Made by a program: the position numbers and the translations under genes
Shown here: positions 17,053-26,744 of the stretch, piece by piece
Position numbering within the stretch: the stretch's first letter is position 1
How the letters are laid out: each line of letters starts with the position of its first letter
Assembly: GCA_927405585.1 (NCBI GenBank)
Contig: CAKMJS010000007.1
Location: 29,674-93,673, forward strand
Origin: an uncultured Desulfosporosinus sp.
GTDB lineage: Bacteria; Bacillota; Desulfitobacteriia; Desulfitobacteriales; Desulfitobacteriaceae
DNA length: 64,000 nucleotides
Direction: 5' to 3'
Notes under the pieces: model-generated
Databases searched by the model: none
Told to the model about the DNA's origin: nothing
Seen by the model: the letters and a program-made list of their open reading frames with translations, nothing else

Positions 17053-18168
17053 ATGCTGATTGGAATACCAAAAGAGATCAAAAACAATGAAAGTCGGGTA
17101 GCTATTACCCCAGCGGGTGTCCATGCTTTCACTTTAACTGGACATCAGGTAGTGGTGGAAACGTGTGCCGGCGAAGGCAGTGGCATTACCGATCAAGAGT
17201 ATATCGAGGCGGGTGCTCAGATTGTTGAGACGACAGAAGAAGTTTGGAATGCCGAAATGGTGATAAAAGTAAAAGAACCGTTAGCTCAAGAATATGCTTT
17301 TTTTAAGCCTGGGCAAATTTTATTTACTTATTTGCATTTAGCCAAAGAACCGGAATTAACCAGAGCGCTCATGGAAAAAGAAATGGTGGCTATAGCCTAC
17401 GAAACCATCCAATTAGATAACGGATCATTGCCTCTGCTAACTCCGATGAGTGAAGTCGCGGGGCGGATGGCGATTCAAATTGGAGCTGAATTACTTGAAA
17501 AACCTAAGGGTGGAAAAGGAATTCTGCTGGGTGGAGTTCCAGGCGTAACTCCTGCTAACGTTACCATTATCGGTGGCGGAACCGTGGGCATCAATGCAGC
17601 TAAGATGGCTATCGGGTTAGGGGCTGGGGTGACGATTGTGGATAAAAGCGCTCCGCGTTTACGGGAAATTGATGATGCCTTTAATGGTCGTGTAAGAACA
17701 TTGATGGCTAACCCCTTTAATATTGCCAATAGTGTCGCTAAGGCAGATTTGTTAATTGGAGCAGTACTGGTCCCTGGTGCCCGTACTCCGCATATCGTCA
17801 CTGAGGACATGGTGAAAGCAATGTCACCTGGAAGTGTGATCGTCGATGTTGCCATCGACCAAGGCGGTAGTATTGCAACGATTGACCGAGTTACGACCCA
17901 TAGTGATCCGACCTACACAAAATACGGAGTCATCCATTATGCTGTGCCGAATATCGCTGGAGCCGTTGCCAGAACGTCAACCTTTGCCCTAACAAATGTG
18001 ACGTTAGGGTATGCACTCGATATCGCCGATAAAGGTTATTTCAAAGCGATCCAGGAAAATCGTTCGCTTCGTAAAGGAATTAACGTCATCAACGGCAAGC
18101 TAACGTATAAGGCGGTCGCCGAAGCGCTCAACATTATGTATACACCACTAGAGGAAGCGTTACTATAG
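17053..18168 (+). CDS. ald: Alanine dehydrogenase
   Basis: A 371-residue NAD-dependent enzyme interconverting L-alanine and pyruvate plus ammonia. The N-terminus (IGIPKEIKNNESRVAITPAG) with its catalytic lysine, the NAD-binding GGGTVGINAAKMA, and DVAIDQGG plus HYAVPNIAGAVARTST are diagnostic. Length equals that of Bacillus Ald. GGAGGT precedes ATG. It is monocistronic, with a promoter at 16985 and a terminator at 18200. In spore-formers it supports alanine catabolism and can affect germination by consuming L-alanine. Confidence 0.95.
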   Translation: MLIGIPKEIKNNESRVAITPAGVHAFTLTGHQVVVETCAGEGSGITDQEYIEAGAQIVETTEEVWNAEMVIKVKEPLAQEYAFFKPGQILFTYLHLAKEPELTRALMEKEMVAIAYETIQLDNGSLPLLTPMSEVAGRMAIQIGAELLEKPKGGKGILLGGVPGVTPANVTIIGGGTVGINAAKMAIGLGAGVTIVDKSAPRLREIDDAFNGRVRTLMANPFNIANSVAKADLLIGAVLVPGARTPHIVTEDMVKAMSPGSVIVDVAIDQGGSIATIDRVTTHSDPTYTKYGVIHYAVPNIAGAVARTSTFALTNVTLGYALDIADKGYFKAIQENRSLRKGINVINGKLTYKAVAEALNIMYTPLEEALL

Positions 18169-18199
18169 CGTCGAGGTTAAAGCTCTCGTAGTATGTTAC

Positions 18200-18250
18200 A
18201 AGCGAGTGGAATCCGTGAATCGGGTTCCACTCGCTTTTGTGTGTTTTTTT
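18200..18250 (+). terminator. Terminator of ald
   Basis: AGCGAGTGGAA pairs exactly with TTCCACTCGCT and is followed by a T-rich tail ending in seven T residues. Confidence 0.8.
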
Positions 18251-18307
18251 ATTTTAGGATAAAGACAAACTGGAGATGCATAAGTTGTAGGGATAGGGGG
18301 GAGTGAA

Positions 18308-18535
18308 ATGCTAACAAAACGTTGGAGGGACTTTTTTCTATATATTGCAAGGGTGTTTATCCTCCTTGTATTACTAGCCATACTCCTGCCAAAGTTCGCA
18401 GAGGTGTGCAATCTTTGGTTGTCTTCGCGATTGCATAATGAGCAACGACCCATCGGAAACCCCTTACGTGTCGAAGTACCAGAGTGGAGCAAGTTTGTAA
18501 TTGAGCTGTTCCCGTCGACCCAGAAAGACCGATAA
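18308..18535 (+). CDS. YqzK-like small membrane protein (DUF4227)
   Basis: A 75-residue protein with one membrane-spanning segment (about 13-30), a basic N-terminus and a hydrophilic tail. AGGGGGGAG precedes ATG. Bacillus subtilis has the small membrane protein yqzK directly upstream of xerD and deoB (drm). The same order here supports calling it a member of that loosely conserved DUF4227 family. Sequence similarity is modest and function is unknown. Confidence 0.55.
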   Translation: MLTKRWRDFFLYIARVFILLVLLAILLPKFAEVCNLWLSSRLHNEQRPIGNPLRVEVPEWSKFVIELFPSTQKDR

Positions 18536-18611
18536 TTTCCCAGCGTTAATCGACAGAAAAGGAAAATCCCCTTCCTATGTAGAACGTCTAAAAGTAAAGG
18601 GGGGGGGTAAA

Positions 18612-19505
18612 GTGACCTCCAAGGAACAACTTTTGAGACAATATCTGGTCTACCTCAATGTTGAACGGGGGCTTTCAGAAAATACACGGCTGGCTTATGA
18701 GCGAGATTTGCGTCAACTTATGATCTTCCTTACACAACGGGAGACAGATTTTACCGGATGTGAGGCCAATGATCTATTTTTATTCCTGCTCAAATGGAAA
18801 GGGGACGGAAAATCACCTCGAAGTATTGCTCGTTGCAATGCGACTCTCCGAGGATTTTTTGCGTTTATGTTGGAAGAAGGAAAGAGAAACGATAACCCAA
18901 GTACTTATTTAGTGACTCCAAAATTAAATCAACCACTTCCGAAGGTGTTGTCAGAAGCGACAATGGATAAACTGTTATTGGAAGGGGAGACATCTTATCT
19001 TGCCCCACGAGACTTAGCAATGCTGGAGGTTCTTTACAGTAGCGGTCTGCGTGTCTCTGAATTGATCGGTCTGCGTTTGTCGGATGTATCGTTGGATGTC
19101 GGATATGTTCGCTGCTTGGGCAAGGGAAATAAGGATCGAATTATTCCCTTAGGTGACCCAGCAGTTCGGGCTGTAGAGAGTTACATCAATACGTTGCGTA
19201 AGAGTTTATGTGGTAAGCTGGAAAGCGACATTTTATTTTTGAATGTCCATGGTCGCCCACTCACGCGCCAGGGGATGGTGTATATCTTAAAAAAATGGGG
19301 AAAAAGCCATCATCTTGATCGGACGATTTCTCCGCACATGATACGACACAGTTTTGCAACTCATCTCTTAGATCATGGCGCAGACCTTCGGTCAGTTCAA
19401 GAAATGTTGGGACATGCGGATATTTCGACAACACAAATTTATACGCATCTAACACGGAAGCGGTTGTTAGATGTTTTTAAGAAGTCGCACCCACGAGCTG
19501 ATTGA
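18612..19505 (+). CDS. xerD: Tyrosine recombinase XerD
   Basis: A 297-residue site-specific recombinase resolving chromosome dimers at dif with XerC. Residues 1-90 form the SAM-like core-binding domain. The catalytic set is visible: Arg in SSGLRVSELIGL, HMIRHSFATHLL with the His-x-x-Arg pair, HADISTTQIYTH with the nucleophilic tyrosine, and a lysine in CLGKGNKDR. The GTG at 18612 is chosen as start because a G-rich ribosome site (AAAGGGGGGGGG) is just upstream. A frame open to 18501 would add 37 atypical residues and overlap yqzK. Order yqzK-xerD-deoB-punA matches Bacillus. Confidence 0.9.
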   Translation: MTSKEQLLRQYLVYLNVERGLSENTRLAYERDLRQLMIFLTQRETDFTGCEANDLFLFLLKWKGDGKSPRSIARCNATLRGFFAFMLEEGKRNDNPSTYLVTPKLNQPLPKVLSEATMDKLLLEGETSYLAPRDLAMLEVLYSSGLRVSELIGLRLSDVSLDVGYVRCLGKGNKDRIIPLGDPAVRAVESYINTLRKSLCGKLESDILFLNVHGRPLTRQGMVYILKKWGKSHHLDRTISPHMIRHSFATHLLDHGADLRSVQEMLGHADISTTQIYTHLTRKRLLDVFKKSHPRAD

Positions 19506-19590
19506 GGCATAATAGAAAAGACAATAACAAGTGAAAGATGCCTTGGATGTTTTATTAAATGTGCCTATCGATAAGGAGTGAACGGGAAAC

Positions 19591-20781
19591 ATGTCAAAGA
19601 GAGTTATTATCATTGTCTTAGATAGTGTTGGAATCGGGGAAATGCCCGATGCTGAGGACTACGGCGACTTGGGGAGCAATACCTTGGGAAATATCGCCCA
19701 GTTAATGGAGGGGCTTCATCTTCCTCAGCTTGAGAAACTAGGCCTAGGAAATATTGCACCCATCCTAGGAATTATAGAAATCCCAAATCCCAAAGGTTGT
19801 TTTGGGAAAATGGCCGAACGGTCAGTTGGCAAAGATACAACCACAGGACATTGGGAGATGGCTGGGGTAATTTTGGAGAGAGCGCTACCGACCTTCCCCC
19901 ATGGTTTTCCGGAAGAGTTTATAGAACGTTATGAGTCTGCCATTCAAAGAAAGGTATTAGGCAATGTAGTCGCCTCAGGAACCGAAATTATCCAACGTCT
20001 TGGAGCGGAACATGTACGGACAGGTAAGCCCATAGTGTATACTTCCGCGGACTCTGTTTTCCAAATTGCGGCTCATGAAGAGGTTATCCCGTTGGCTGAA
20101 TTAATGCGGTTATGTCAGATTGCGCGGGGAATGTTGACAGATGAGCTTCAAGTTGGACGAGTCATTGCGCGGCCATTTCTCGGGGAAACAGGACAATTTT
20201 ATCGAACCCCCAATCGACATGATTTTGCGATTGAACCCCCTCATAAAATTTTGTTGGAGAATATTCAGGAACGAGGCCTTGAGGTTTGTGCCGTAGGGAA
20301 GATCCATGATATTTACACCGGAAGAGGGATAACCAGCTCTGTACCCTCAAAAGGGAACATGGAGAGTATAGATAAGACCTTAGAATACATGACCAAGACA
20401 GAAACGGGTCTGATTATGACCAACTTAGTAGATTTCGATATGATACATGGCCACCGCAATGATGTGGAAGGCTATGCCCGTGCTTTGAAAGTCTTTGATG
20501 ATCGCTTGCCCGAGATCTGTGCTGCGCTGTTGCCTAAGGATATGCTGATCATCACAGCAGATCATGGTTGTGATCCTACTAGGCCAGGAACTGACCATAC
20601 CCGAGAATATGTCCCGTTACTAGTTTATGGACCAACTCTGAAACAAGGCGTTAACCTAGGCGTTAGGTCTAGCTTCGCCGATTTAGGGGCAACCGTGGCT
20701 GAATACTTAGAGACAGAGCCAATCTTCAACGGGAACAGTTTTTATCCAATGATACGCGCCACTAAGACCTTAAAAAATTAG
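19591..20781 (+). CDS. deoB: Phosphopentomutase
   Basis: A 396-residue alkaline-phosphatase-superfamily enzyme that converts (deoxy)ribose-1-phosphate to the 5-phosphate. The N-terminal metal site ([18 protein letters not shown]), the phospho-threonine region [10 protein letters not shown], and the C-terminal [23 protein letters not shown] carrying metal ligands are all present. Length is typical. It is upstream of punA and pdp, which generate its sugar-phosphate substrates, making a nucleoside salvage and catabolism operon. Confidence 0.95.
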   Translation: MSKRVIIIVLDSVGIGEMPDAEDYGDLGSNTLGNIAQLMEGLHLPQLEKLGLGNIAPILGIIEIPNPKGCFGKMAERSVGKDTTTGHWEMAGVILERALPTFPHGFPEEFIERYESAIQRKVLGNVVASGTEIIQRLGAEHVRTGKPIVYTSADSVFQIAAHEEVIPLAELMRLCQIARGMLTDELQVGRVIARPFLGETGQFYRTPNRHDFAIEPPHKILLENIQERGLEVCAVGKIHDIYTGRGITSSVPSKGNMESIDKTLEYMTKTETGLIMTNLVDFDMIHGHRNDVEGYARALKVFDDRLPEICAALLPKDMLIITADHGCDPTRPGTDHTREYVPLLVYGPTLKQGVNLGVRSSFADLGATVAEYLETEPIFNGNSFYPMIRATKTLKN

Positions 20782-20930
20782 TAGAAAAAAACTTCGAAAA
20801 CGAAAAATTTTTAGTTTAAACATTCGATTATTCTAACATTTAAACTAAATTCTACACTTCTAGATTTCTACATTTATAGATTACGTATTTCCAATTTCTA
20901 AACGTCTAACGACTAAACTTAAAGGAGGCA
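20782..20930. repeat. AT-rich period-7-like tract and inverted repeat
   Basis: TTTAGTTTAAA (20810-20820) and its complement (20839-20849) form a hairpin that may attenuate transcription between deoB and punA. The rest is degenerate TTCTACA/ATTTCTA units in rough register of seven. No gene was seen. Confidence 0.45.
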
Positions 20931-20936
20931 GATTTG

Positions 20937-21767
20937 ATGATTTCGGAAAAGGATTATATTGCTAAGCTAACGGAAGCGAGAGATTATCTTAAGGAACGTA
21001 TTAGGATATTGCCAGAACTGGGTGTAATTTTAGGTTCAGGGTTAGGTGCTTTTGCTGAGCTTGTTCAGGACAAGCAGGTGATACCCTATAAAGACATTCC
21101 GCATTTCCCTACTTCGACGGTTGAAGGGCATGCTGGGCAGTTGGTTTTCGGTAAGGTAGAAGGCCGCAAGGTCGTGGTCATGCAAGGACGTTTTCACTTT
21201 TACGAAGGGTACACCATGCACGAAGTGACCTTCCCAATTCGGGTTATGCAAGTATTAGGTGTGACCGGCATCATTGTGACGAATGCTGCGGGTGGAATTA
21301 ATCCAGATTTTCACCCAGGTGACTTAATTCTCATTAAGGATCATCTCAACATGATGGGTGATAATCCGTTGCGCGGGGCGAACTTGTCGAGTTTAGGACC
21401 ACGTTTCCCGGACCTAAGCGATGCTTATCATCGAGATTGGCGTAAAAGGGCCTTAGTGATCGCCGCAGACTTAGGGATAAGCCCTCAAGAAGGGGTCTAT
21501 GCGGCAATGAGCGGCCCGAACTATGAATCCCCTGCGGAAATCCGTTTCTTGCGTTCAAGTGGCGCTGATATGGTCGGCATGAGTACCGTACCAGAAGTAA
21601 TTGTTGCCAACCATGGAGGAATGCAGGTCTTGGGTATCTCCTGTGTGACCAATATGGCGGCAGGGATCTTGGACCAAAGCCTAAGTCATCAAGAAGTCAT
21701 GGATACTGCGGGGCGAATTGAAAAACAATTTGTGCAGTTTGTTCAGGCGCTCGTCAAGGCGCTTTAG
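20937..21767 (+). CDS. punA: Purine-nucleoside phosphorylase
   Basis: A 276-residue PNP of the trimeric type, which splits inosine and guanosine into base plus ribose-1-phosphate. Visible signatures are ILGSGLGAFAE (phosphate site), VEGHAGQLVFG, GRFHFYEGY, NAAGGINPDFHPGD and GPNYESPAEIRFLR with the catalytic Asn in VTNMAAGI. ATG at 20937 follows AAAGGAGG by eight bases; a TTG one codon earlier is less likely. Downstream gene pdp follows after about 20 bases. Confidence 0.93.
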   Translation: MISEKDYIAKLTEARDYLKERIRILPELGVILGSGLGAFAELVQDKQVIPYKDIPHFPTSTVEGHAGQLVFGKVEGRKVVVMQGRFHFYEGYTMHEVTFPIRVMQVLGVTGIIVTNAAGGINPDFHPGDLILIKDHLNMMGDNPLRGANLSSLGPRFPDLSDAYHRDWRKRALVIAADLGISPQEGVYAAMSGPNYESPAEIRFLRSSGADMVGMSTVPEVIVANHGGMQVLGISCVTNMAAGILDQSLSHQEVMDTAGRIEKQFVQFVQALVKAL

Positions 21768-21788
21768 GAAAAGGAAGAGTGATTTCAT

Positions 21789-23090
21789 ATGAATATGGTC
21801 GAACTGATTGAAAAGAAACGAGATGGTGAACCCCTTTCTAAGACGGAAATCCACTTTATCATTAATAGCTATGTGCTGGGAGATATTCCGGATTATCAAA
21901 TGTCAGCCTGGGCGATGGCCGTCTATTTTCGTGGGATGTCACTCGAAGAAACGGCTGAACTCACGTTGGCAATGGCCCAAAGCGGAGATCAACTAGATCT
22001 TTCCACCCTCGGTGGACGGTTTGTCGATAAACATAGTACCGGAGGGGTGGGGGACAAAACGACCTTGCTTCTCGGGCCGATGGTTGCAGCCTGTGGTGTT
22101 CCCGTCGCGAAAATGTCCGGCAGAGGGCTTGGGCATACCGGGGGAACCATTGATAAACTCAGTGCGGTGCCAGGTTTTCGGGTGGAACTTACACAGCAGG
22201 AGTTTTTGGCACAAGTAAAAAAAATCGGTTTGTCCGTCATCGCACAGACTGGAAACCTTGTCCCTGCTGACAGATTGCTCTATGCACTACGTGATGTAAC
22301 GGCGACAGTGAGTTCCATTCCTCTGATCGCCTCTTCGGTCATGAGCAAGAAAATAGCCGCAGGAGCACAGGGGATCGTCTTAGATGTGAAGTACGGATCA
22401 GGTGCCTTTATGAAGACCGTGGAAGAGGCACGGATGCTGGCAAAGACCATGGTGAACATCGGGAAAGCATTAGGGCGTCAGACGATTGCCGTGTTGAGTA
22501 ATATGAATCAGCCACTTGGGCGAGCCGTGGGAAATAGTCTTGAGATCCTTGAAGTAGCGGATGCGCTACAGGGTAAAGGGCCAGACGATTTAATGGAGGT
22601 CAGCTTAGAACTGGGGGCATGGATGCTTGTGGCTGGGGACGCCGTACCTAATGTTGGCGCAGGCAAAGTCTGCTTGCGTCACAGTATAGAAAGTGGCGCG
22701 GCTTGGAACAAATTTCTGGTCTTCTTGACCGAACAGGGAGGAGATGCTCAAGCGGTAGCGGATCGTCGTTTAAAGATTGCGCCGTGGAATCTTCCGATAC
22801 TTGCTCAGCAAACTGGGTATGTTCAAGCGTTTGATGCGCATAAAATCGGAATTTTGGCCATGGCCCTAGGTGCGGGACGAATTACGAAAGAAAGCCCGAT
22901 TGATTTAGGAACTGGGGTTGTTCTCACCCGTAAAGCGGGTGAGTGGGTTGAAGCGGGAGAGCCAATCTTTCAGCTCTATGGTAGTAGTAAAGAAATGTTG
23001 GCGGAGGGACTTCTGTTGGGACAAAACCTGGCTTCAGTAGGAAAAGAGGCTCCTGAATTGCCCCCATTAATCGAAGAAGTTATCCAGTAG
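21789..23090 (+). CDS. pdp: Pyrimidine-nucleoside phosphorylase
   Basis: A 433-residue enzyme of the thymidine/pyrimidine-nucleoside phosphorylase family that acts on uridine and thymidine. The family signature SGRGLGHTGGTIDKL, the phosphate-binding DKHSTGGVGDKTTL, and DVKYGSGAFMKT are complete. It belongs to the deoB-punA-pdp catabolic operon, and its product ribose-1-phosphate is passed to DeoB. An internal ATG at 21795 is an alternative start. Confidence 0.93.
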   Translation: MNMVELIEKKRDGEPLSKTEIHFIINSYVLGDIPDYQMSAWAMAVYFRGMSLEETAELTLAMAQSGDQLDLSTLGGRFVDKHSTGGVGDKTTLLLGPMVAACGVPVAKMSGRGLGHTGGTIDKLSAVPGFRVELTQQEFLAQVKKIGLSVIAQTGNLVPADRLLYALRDVTATVSSIPLIASSVMSKKIAAGAQGIVLDVKYGSGAFMKTVEEARMLAKTMVNIGKALGRQTIAVLSNMNQPLGRAVGNSLEILEVADALQGKGPDDLMEVSLELGAWMLVAGDAVPNVGAGKVCLRHSIESGAAWNKFLVFLTEQGGDAQAVADRRLKIAPWNLPILAQQTGYVQAFDAHKIGILAMALGAGRITKESPIDLGTGVVLTRKAGEWVEAGEPIFQLYGSSKEMLAEGLLLGQNLASVGKEAPELPPLIEEVIQ

Positions 23091-23235
23091 AGGCACGATC
23101 GCGTGAATACCTGTGTCTTAATACCATTCATAGTTTGCAACAAAACGTGCCCTTGTCTTGGCAACGAGGGGATAACATAAAATTCCTCTTCTGACGTATG
23201 CATATATTAATGCTGCAAGGGAGGGGATTTTAATA

Positions 23236-23730
23236 ATGATGCGAGAGAAGAAAATTTACCCTTTGGCCGAGGGGTTAACGACTTTAGACACGTATGCAGT
23301 ACTTGGGGATGCACTTAAATTCAAAAAGCGTAAACATGCCTGGAAGGTTTGGCGTGCCTTAAAAGAGTTCGGGTGTGTTGTTTATCCAGTCGCAGAGGGT
23401 CTTAAGCGTTTCGACGGGAATAAGGTTTATTCGGATTTATCTGAGCTAAAGGGTAAGGTGACGGTTGTTGTACCATGCCTGCTCCCAGACAGACTTGAGT
23501 TTTTGGTGGCGGAGGCTACCTCTGCTGGAGCGAGTAAAATTTGGTTTCAAGAACAGACCTGGACCCAGAAATTTCAACAAGAATGTGAAGATGCTGGACT
23601 TGAGGTGATTCGAGGATGCGTGCTGCGGCATGTTGTACACGCTCCCATAAGCATGCGCTATTTTAAGCCCTGTTATTGGCACGGTCTAAGAGATGTTAAG
23701 GTGCCTGCGAAACGATTTCGAAGGTATTAG
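23236..23730 (+). CDS. CoA-binding-domain protein (CoA_binding_2 type)
   Basis: A 164-residue Rossmann-like protein. It follows the YccU/CoA_binding_2 pattern: a strand and helix with KAWKVWRALKEFGCVVYPV-like content, then NKVYSDLSELKGKVTVVVPCL, GASKIWFQEQTW and an AGLEVIRGCVLRH cysteine near the end (the position of the conserved Cys in MDRCI). It probably binds CoA or a nucleotide; no reaction is established. GGGAGGGG lies upstream. The second ATG at 23239 may be the true start. It is followed by a clear terminator. Confidence 0.7.
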   Translation: MMREKKIYPLAEGLTTLDTYAVLGDALKFKKRKHAWKVWRALKEFGCVVYPVAEGLKRFDGNKVYSDLSELKGKVTVVVPCLLPDRLEFLVAEATSAGASKIWFQEQTWTQKFQQECEDAGLEVIRGCVLRHVVHAPISMRYFKPCYWHGLRDVKVPAKRFRRY

Positions 23731-23756
23731 GGAGTTAAAATAATCTAGAGAACTTT

Positions 23757-23798
23757 AAAACCTTTAGGGTGCAGTTAAATGCAACCTAAAGGTTTTTT
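23757..23798 (+). terminator. Terminator
   Basis: AAAACCTTTAGGGTGCA pairs with TGCAACCTAAAGGTTTT and is followed by further T residues. It ends the CoA-binding gene. Confidence 0.8.
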
Positions 23799-23896
23799 CG
23801 TTTCAAGAGGACTACTCGCATTTTCATTCAGTAATTCGATATAATTTTTCATTTTTGGGGATAATAACATCATACTTATTTGAGGAGGGTTCAATA

Positions 23897-25045
23897 ATGC
23901 AAAAAAAATTAGCCATTGTATTAGGCCTGGTGCTTGTGCTAGCAAATATTGGTTTTGCTAAGGTGCAGCCAGTACTTGGAGTTGAGATCGAGACAGAAGC
24001 GACGAGTGCCATTTTAATGGACGCAGCATCCGGCAAGATTTTCTACGAAAAAGAAGCTCATAAAGAGTTAGCACCAGCGAGCGTTACGAAAATAATGACT
24101 TTACTAGTGGCGGCAGATGCTATTGCTTCTGAGAAAGTTAAATTAACGGACAAGGTGGTTGCCAGCGAGAATGCCAGTAAACTCGGGGGTTCCCAGATCT
24201 ATCTTGAACCGGGAGAAGTCTTTACCTTAGAACAAATGTTGATTGCTATTGCCGTGGGGTCAGCCAACGATGGCTGTGTCGCCGTGGCAGAACATATTAA
24301 CGGAACCCATGAATCGTTTGTTGAAGAAATGAATAATAAAGCCCAAGCTTTAGGTTTGAAAAATACACATTTTGCAAATGCTTATGGACTTCCCGCAAAG
24401 GGACATTATACGAGTGCCTATGATCTGGCTGTCATATCTAAGGAAGCTCTTAAATACCCTCTCGTACGGAAGTTAACTAGCATGAAAGAATATGACCTTC
24501 GGGACGGGAAGTTTAAGCTTTGGAATACGAACAAATTACTATGGTGGTACCCTGGGGCGGATGGCTTTAAAACAGGGTGGACGAATGAAGCTAAGTATTG
24601 TCTAGCTTCGACCGTGGAGAGGGATGGCTTAAGGTTGATTTGTGTCGTCATGGGCGTACCACAAGTTAGAGGGCATTTTGCAGAATCTATGAAAATATAT
24701 AACTATGGTTTTGCGAAATACGAGTTTAAACAATTTGCTCCAGCAGCTCAAAAACAGGGTGTCGTTAAGGTTCGTAAAGGAATGGAAGAAGAGGTTGTCG
24801 CGCTGACGGAAAAACCTTTAGGGGCGGCTGTTGAAAAAGGAAAAGATAAAAATTTCTGGGTCGAGACAAAGCTCAATCCAGAAATTGTGGCTCCGATTGA
24901 AAAAGGACAGAAGATTGGGGAGGTTATCCTTTACCGTAATGAGGAGATGCAAGCTAGTGTAAATTTGATTGTCGATCACCCCGTTGCTAAGGCAAGTTTA
25001 GCTGAGCAGATGACACGCACCATCAAAGGAGTCTTCGGCTATTAG
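23897..25045 (+). CDS. dacF: D-alanyl-D-alanine carboxypeptidase DacF
   Basis: A 382-residue low-molecular-weight penicillin-binding protein that trims D-Ala from peptidoglycan. A signal peptide (about 1-26) is followed by the serine transpeptidase motifs SVTK, SAN (VGSANDG) and KTG (KTGWTNEAK), then a PBP5-type C-terminal domain. The ATG at 23897 has GAGGAGGG upstream; an in-frame ATG 42 bases earlier would put a charged stretch before the signal peptide. In Bacillus dacF precedes and is co-transcribed with spoIIA. Here it is convergent with the spoIIA operon, so it must have its own expression. Confidence 0.92.
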   Translation: MQKKLAIVLGLVLVLANIGFAKVQPVLGVEIETEATSAILMDAASGKIFYEKEAHKELAPASVTKIMTLLVAADAIASEKVKLTDKVVASENASKLGGSQIYLEPGEVFTLEQMLIAIAVGSANDGCVAVAEHINGTHESFVEEMNNKAQALGLKNTHFANAYGLPAKGHYTSAYDLAVISKEALKYPLVRKLTSMKEYDLRDGKFKLWNTNKLLWWYPGADGFKTGWTNEAKYCLASTVERDGLRLICVVMGVPQVRGHFAESMKIYNYGFAKYEFKQFAPAAQKQGVVKVRKGMEEEVVALTEKPLGAAVEKGKDKNFWVETKLNPEIVAPIEKGQKIGEVILYRNEEMQASVNLIVDHPVAKASLAEQMTRTIKGVFGY

Positions 25046-25111
25046 ATGGCATGCCGAAACAGTAGAACACAAATAGACGGACATACTGACTGGTTATTTA
25101 CTGCGTAGGTG

Positions 25112-25918
25112 TTAGTCGAAGTCATCAGTGTCTAAGTTAGAGCGATCATTAATTTTAGATAATTCGCGGATTCTTAGGAGCGCAGCCCGTTCAATACGAG
25201 AGATTTGAACCTGGGAAAGGTTAAGCAGGCTTGCAATTTGACTCTGCGTCTTATCTTCAAAAAATCGCATTAAGAGTACACGTCTTTCTCGCTCGGGTAG
25301 TTTGTCGAGAACTTCATTAAGTGCTATCTTCTCTATCCAACTGGGGTCAAGCCCTTTGTCCTCTGAGAGTTGATCAAGAACGAAGATTGGATCGGAGTCG
25401 TCTTGGTAAAGGGTATCGTAGATTGAAGTAGGACTTTGGATTGCTTCGAGCGCTTCGACGATCTGTTCTCGATCAACACCTATGTTCGTAGCTATTTCTC
25501 CGATGGTTGCTTCTCGTCCTAAAGATGCAGAGAGTTCATCGCGAGCGCGATTTACTTTATAAACAAGTTCCTTATAGGAGCGGGGAACCTTCACAGGATG
25601 ATCATCTCGAAGGAAACGGCGTATTTCACCAATAATCATTGGAACTGCATAGGTTGAAAACTTTACCCCGTAGCTAAAGTCAAATTTATCGATGGCTTTA
25701 ATGAGTCCGATGGTACCGATCTGAAAGAGGTCTTCCATCTCATAGCCGCGATGGGAAAAGCGTTGGACCAAATTAAAAATAAGTTTTAAATTGCAATTGA
25801 TTAAACGCTCCCGAGCAACGGTGTCTCCTTCTTTGGCTGCATGTAGGTTCAGCATCATTTCCTTATCAGAGAGCAGGGGGAAGTGGGGCAGATTCATCTC
25901 AGTTAGTCGTTGAATCAT
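25112..25918 (-). CDS. sigF: RNA polymerase sigma-F factor
   Basis: A 268-residue sigma-70-family factor of the SigB/F/G group and the first forespore-specific sigma. Region 2 (NLVQRFSHRGYEMEDLFQIG, KFSTYAVPMIIGEIRRFLRD), region 3 and region 4 (LPERERRVLLMRFFEDKTQ, LNLSQVQISRIERAAL) are complete. It is the third gene of spoIIAA-spoIIAB-sigF, which places it under anti-sigma SpoIIAB control. SigG is a close relative, but the operon context identifies SigF. Confidence 0.95.
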   Translation of the reverse strand: MIQRLTEMNLPHFPLLSDKEMMLNLHAAKEGDTVARERLINCNLKLIFNLVQRFSHRGYEMEDLFQIGTIGLIKAIDKFDFSYGVKFSTYAVPMIIGEIRRFLRDDHPVKVPRSYKELVYKVNRARDELSASLGREATIGEIATNIGVDREQIVEALEAIQSPTSIYDTLYQDDSDPIFVLDQLSEDKGLDPSWIEKIALNEVLDKLPERERRVLLMRFFEDKTQSQIASLLNLSQVQISRIERAALLRIRELSKINDRSNLDTDDFD

Positions 25919-25929
25919 AACGCGCCCCC

Positions 25930-26367
25930 CTAATGCGAGGAGACGGGTGTTTGCTTGAGATGCTTAATCATGGTTACAGTTGTTCCCACTTCAAGTGTTG
26001 ACTCTACTCGAAGTTCGTCCATGAAAGTTTGCATGAAGACAAAGCCCAGGCCCATTCGTTCAGGATCGGTACTATAAGCAGGTTGCATGGCTTGCTCAAT
26101 ATTCGAGATGCCACATCCTTCATCTTTCACGACGATTTTGAGAATTTCACCAGCGATGTCTAGGTCGAGGTACACAATGTAATTAGGGTTGTTCTGGTAA
26201 CCGTGGATGATGGCATTAGAGACTGCTTCGGAAACAGCAACCTTGAGTTCTTCGATGTCATTGAGTGAGAGATCTAGTTGTGCACCTATTGAAGCAATAA
26301 GTAAACGGGTGATGCCTACATTTTCTGGGATGCTTGAAAATGTAAGGTTTAATTGATTGGTTTTCAT
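25930..26367 (-). CDS. spoIIAB: Anti-sigma F factor / serine kinase
   Basis: A 145-residue GHKL ATPase/kinase that binds SigF and phosphorylates SpoIIAA. The ATP-binding boxes are visible: EAVSNAIIHGYQNN (N-box), VKDEGCGISNIEQA (G1) and MGLGFVFMQTFMD (G2). It lies between spoIIAA (adjacent, essentially without a gap) and sigF (11 bases), so it is coupled to both. Confidence 0.95.
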   Translation of the reverse strand: MKTNQLNLTFSSIPENVGITRLLIASIGAQLDLSLNDIEELKVAVSEAVSNAIIHGYQNNPNYIVYLDLDIAGEILKIVVKDEGCGISNIEQAMQPAYSTDPERMGLGFVFMQTFMDELRVESTLEVGTTVTMIKHLKQTPVSSH

Positions 26368-26718
26368 TTAGGCTCCCCTTCCTTCCTCAAATGCGTGTGC
26401 TTCATCCAAATAGAAATTAATAATCTTAGGCAGTCCTGACAATTCCATGATCTTAAAAATATGGGGGGGTACGTTCGTGATCTTAAGCTTCCCCCCCAAA
26501 GGAAGTAGTTTCTTGTACCGACCAATGATAACCCCGAGACCAGAACTGTCAACAAATCGTACGTCTTGAAGATTAAGGATAACCGTACGAATACCTCGTT
26601 TCTCAATCTCAAGGTCAATGGCTTGGCGTACTTTTGAAGCAGTGTGCATATCTAGTTCACCGTCTAAGCGCAGGAATAGGGTCAGGCGCTCTATCTTTTT
26701 TTCAAGTTTCAAGTCCAT
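26368..26718 (-). CDS. spoIIAA: Anti-anti-sigma factor SpoIIAA
   Basis: A 116-residue STAS-domain protein. The phosphorylatable serine lies in RFVDSSGLGVIIGRYK, the canonical SpoIIAA site that SpoIIAB phosphorylates and SpoIIE dephosphorylates. TAGGGGG precedes ATG. It is the first gene of the operon, transcribed leftward from a presumed sigma-H promoter near 26770. Confidence 0.95.
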   Translation of the reverse strand: MDLKLEKKIERLTLFLRLDGELDMHTASKVRQAIDLEIEKRGIRTVILNLQDVRFVDSSGLGVIIGRYKKLLPLGGKLKITNVPPHIFKIMELSGLPKIINFYLDEAHAFEEGRGA

Positions 26719-26744
26719 TCCCCCTAATTTATCTCTGTAATTAT

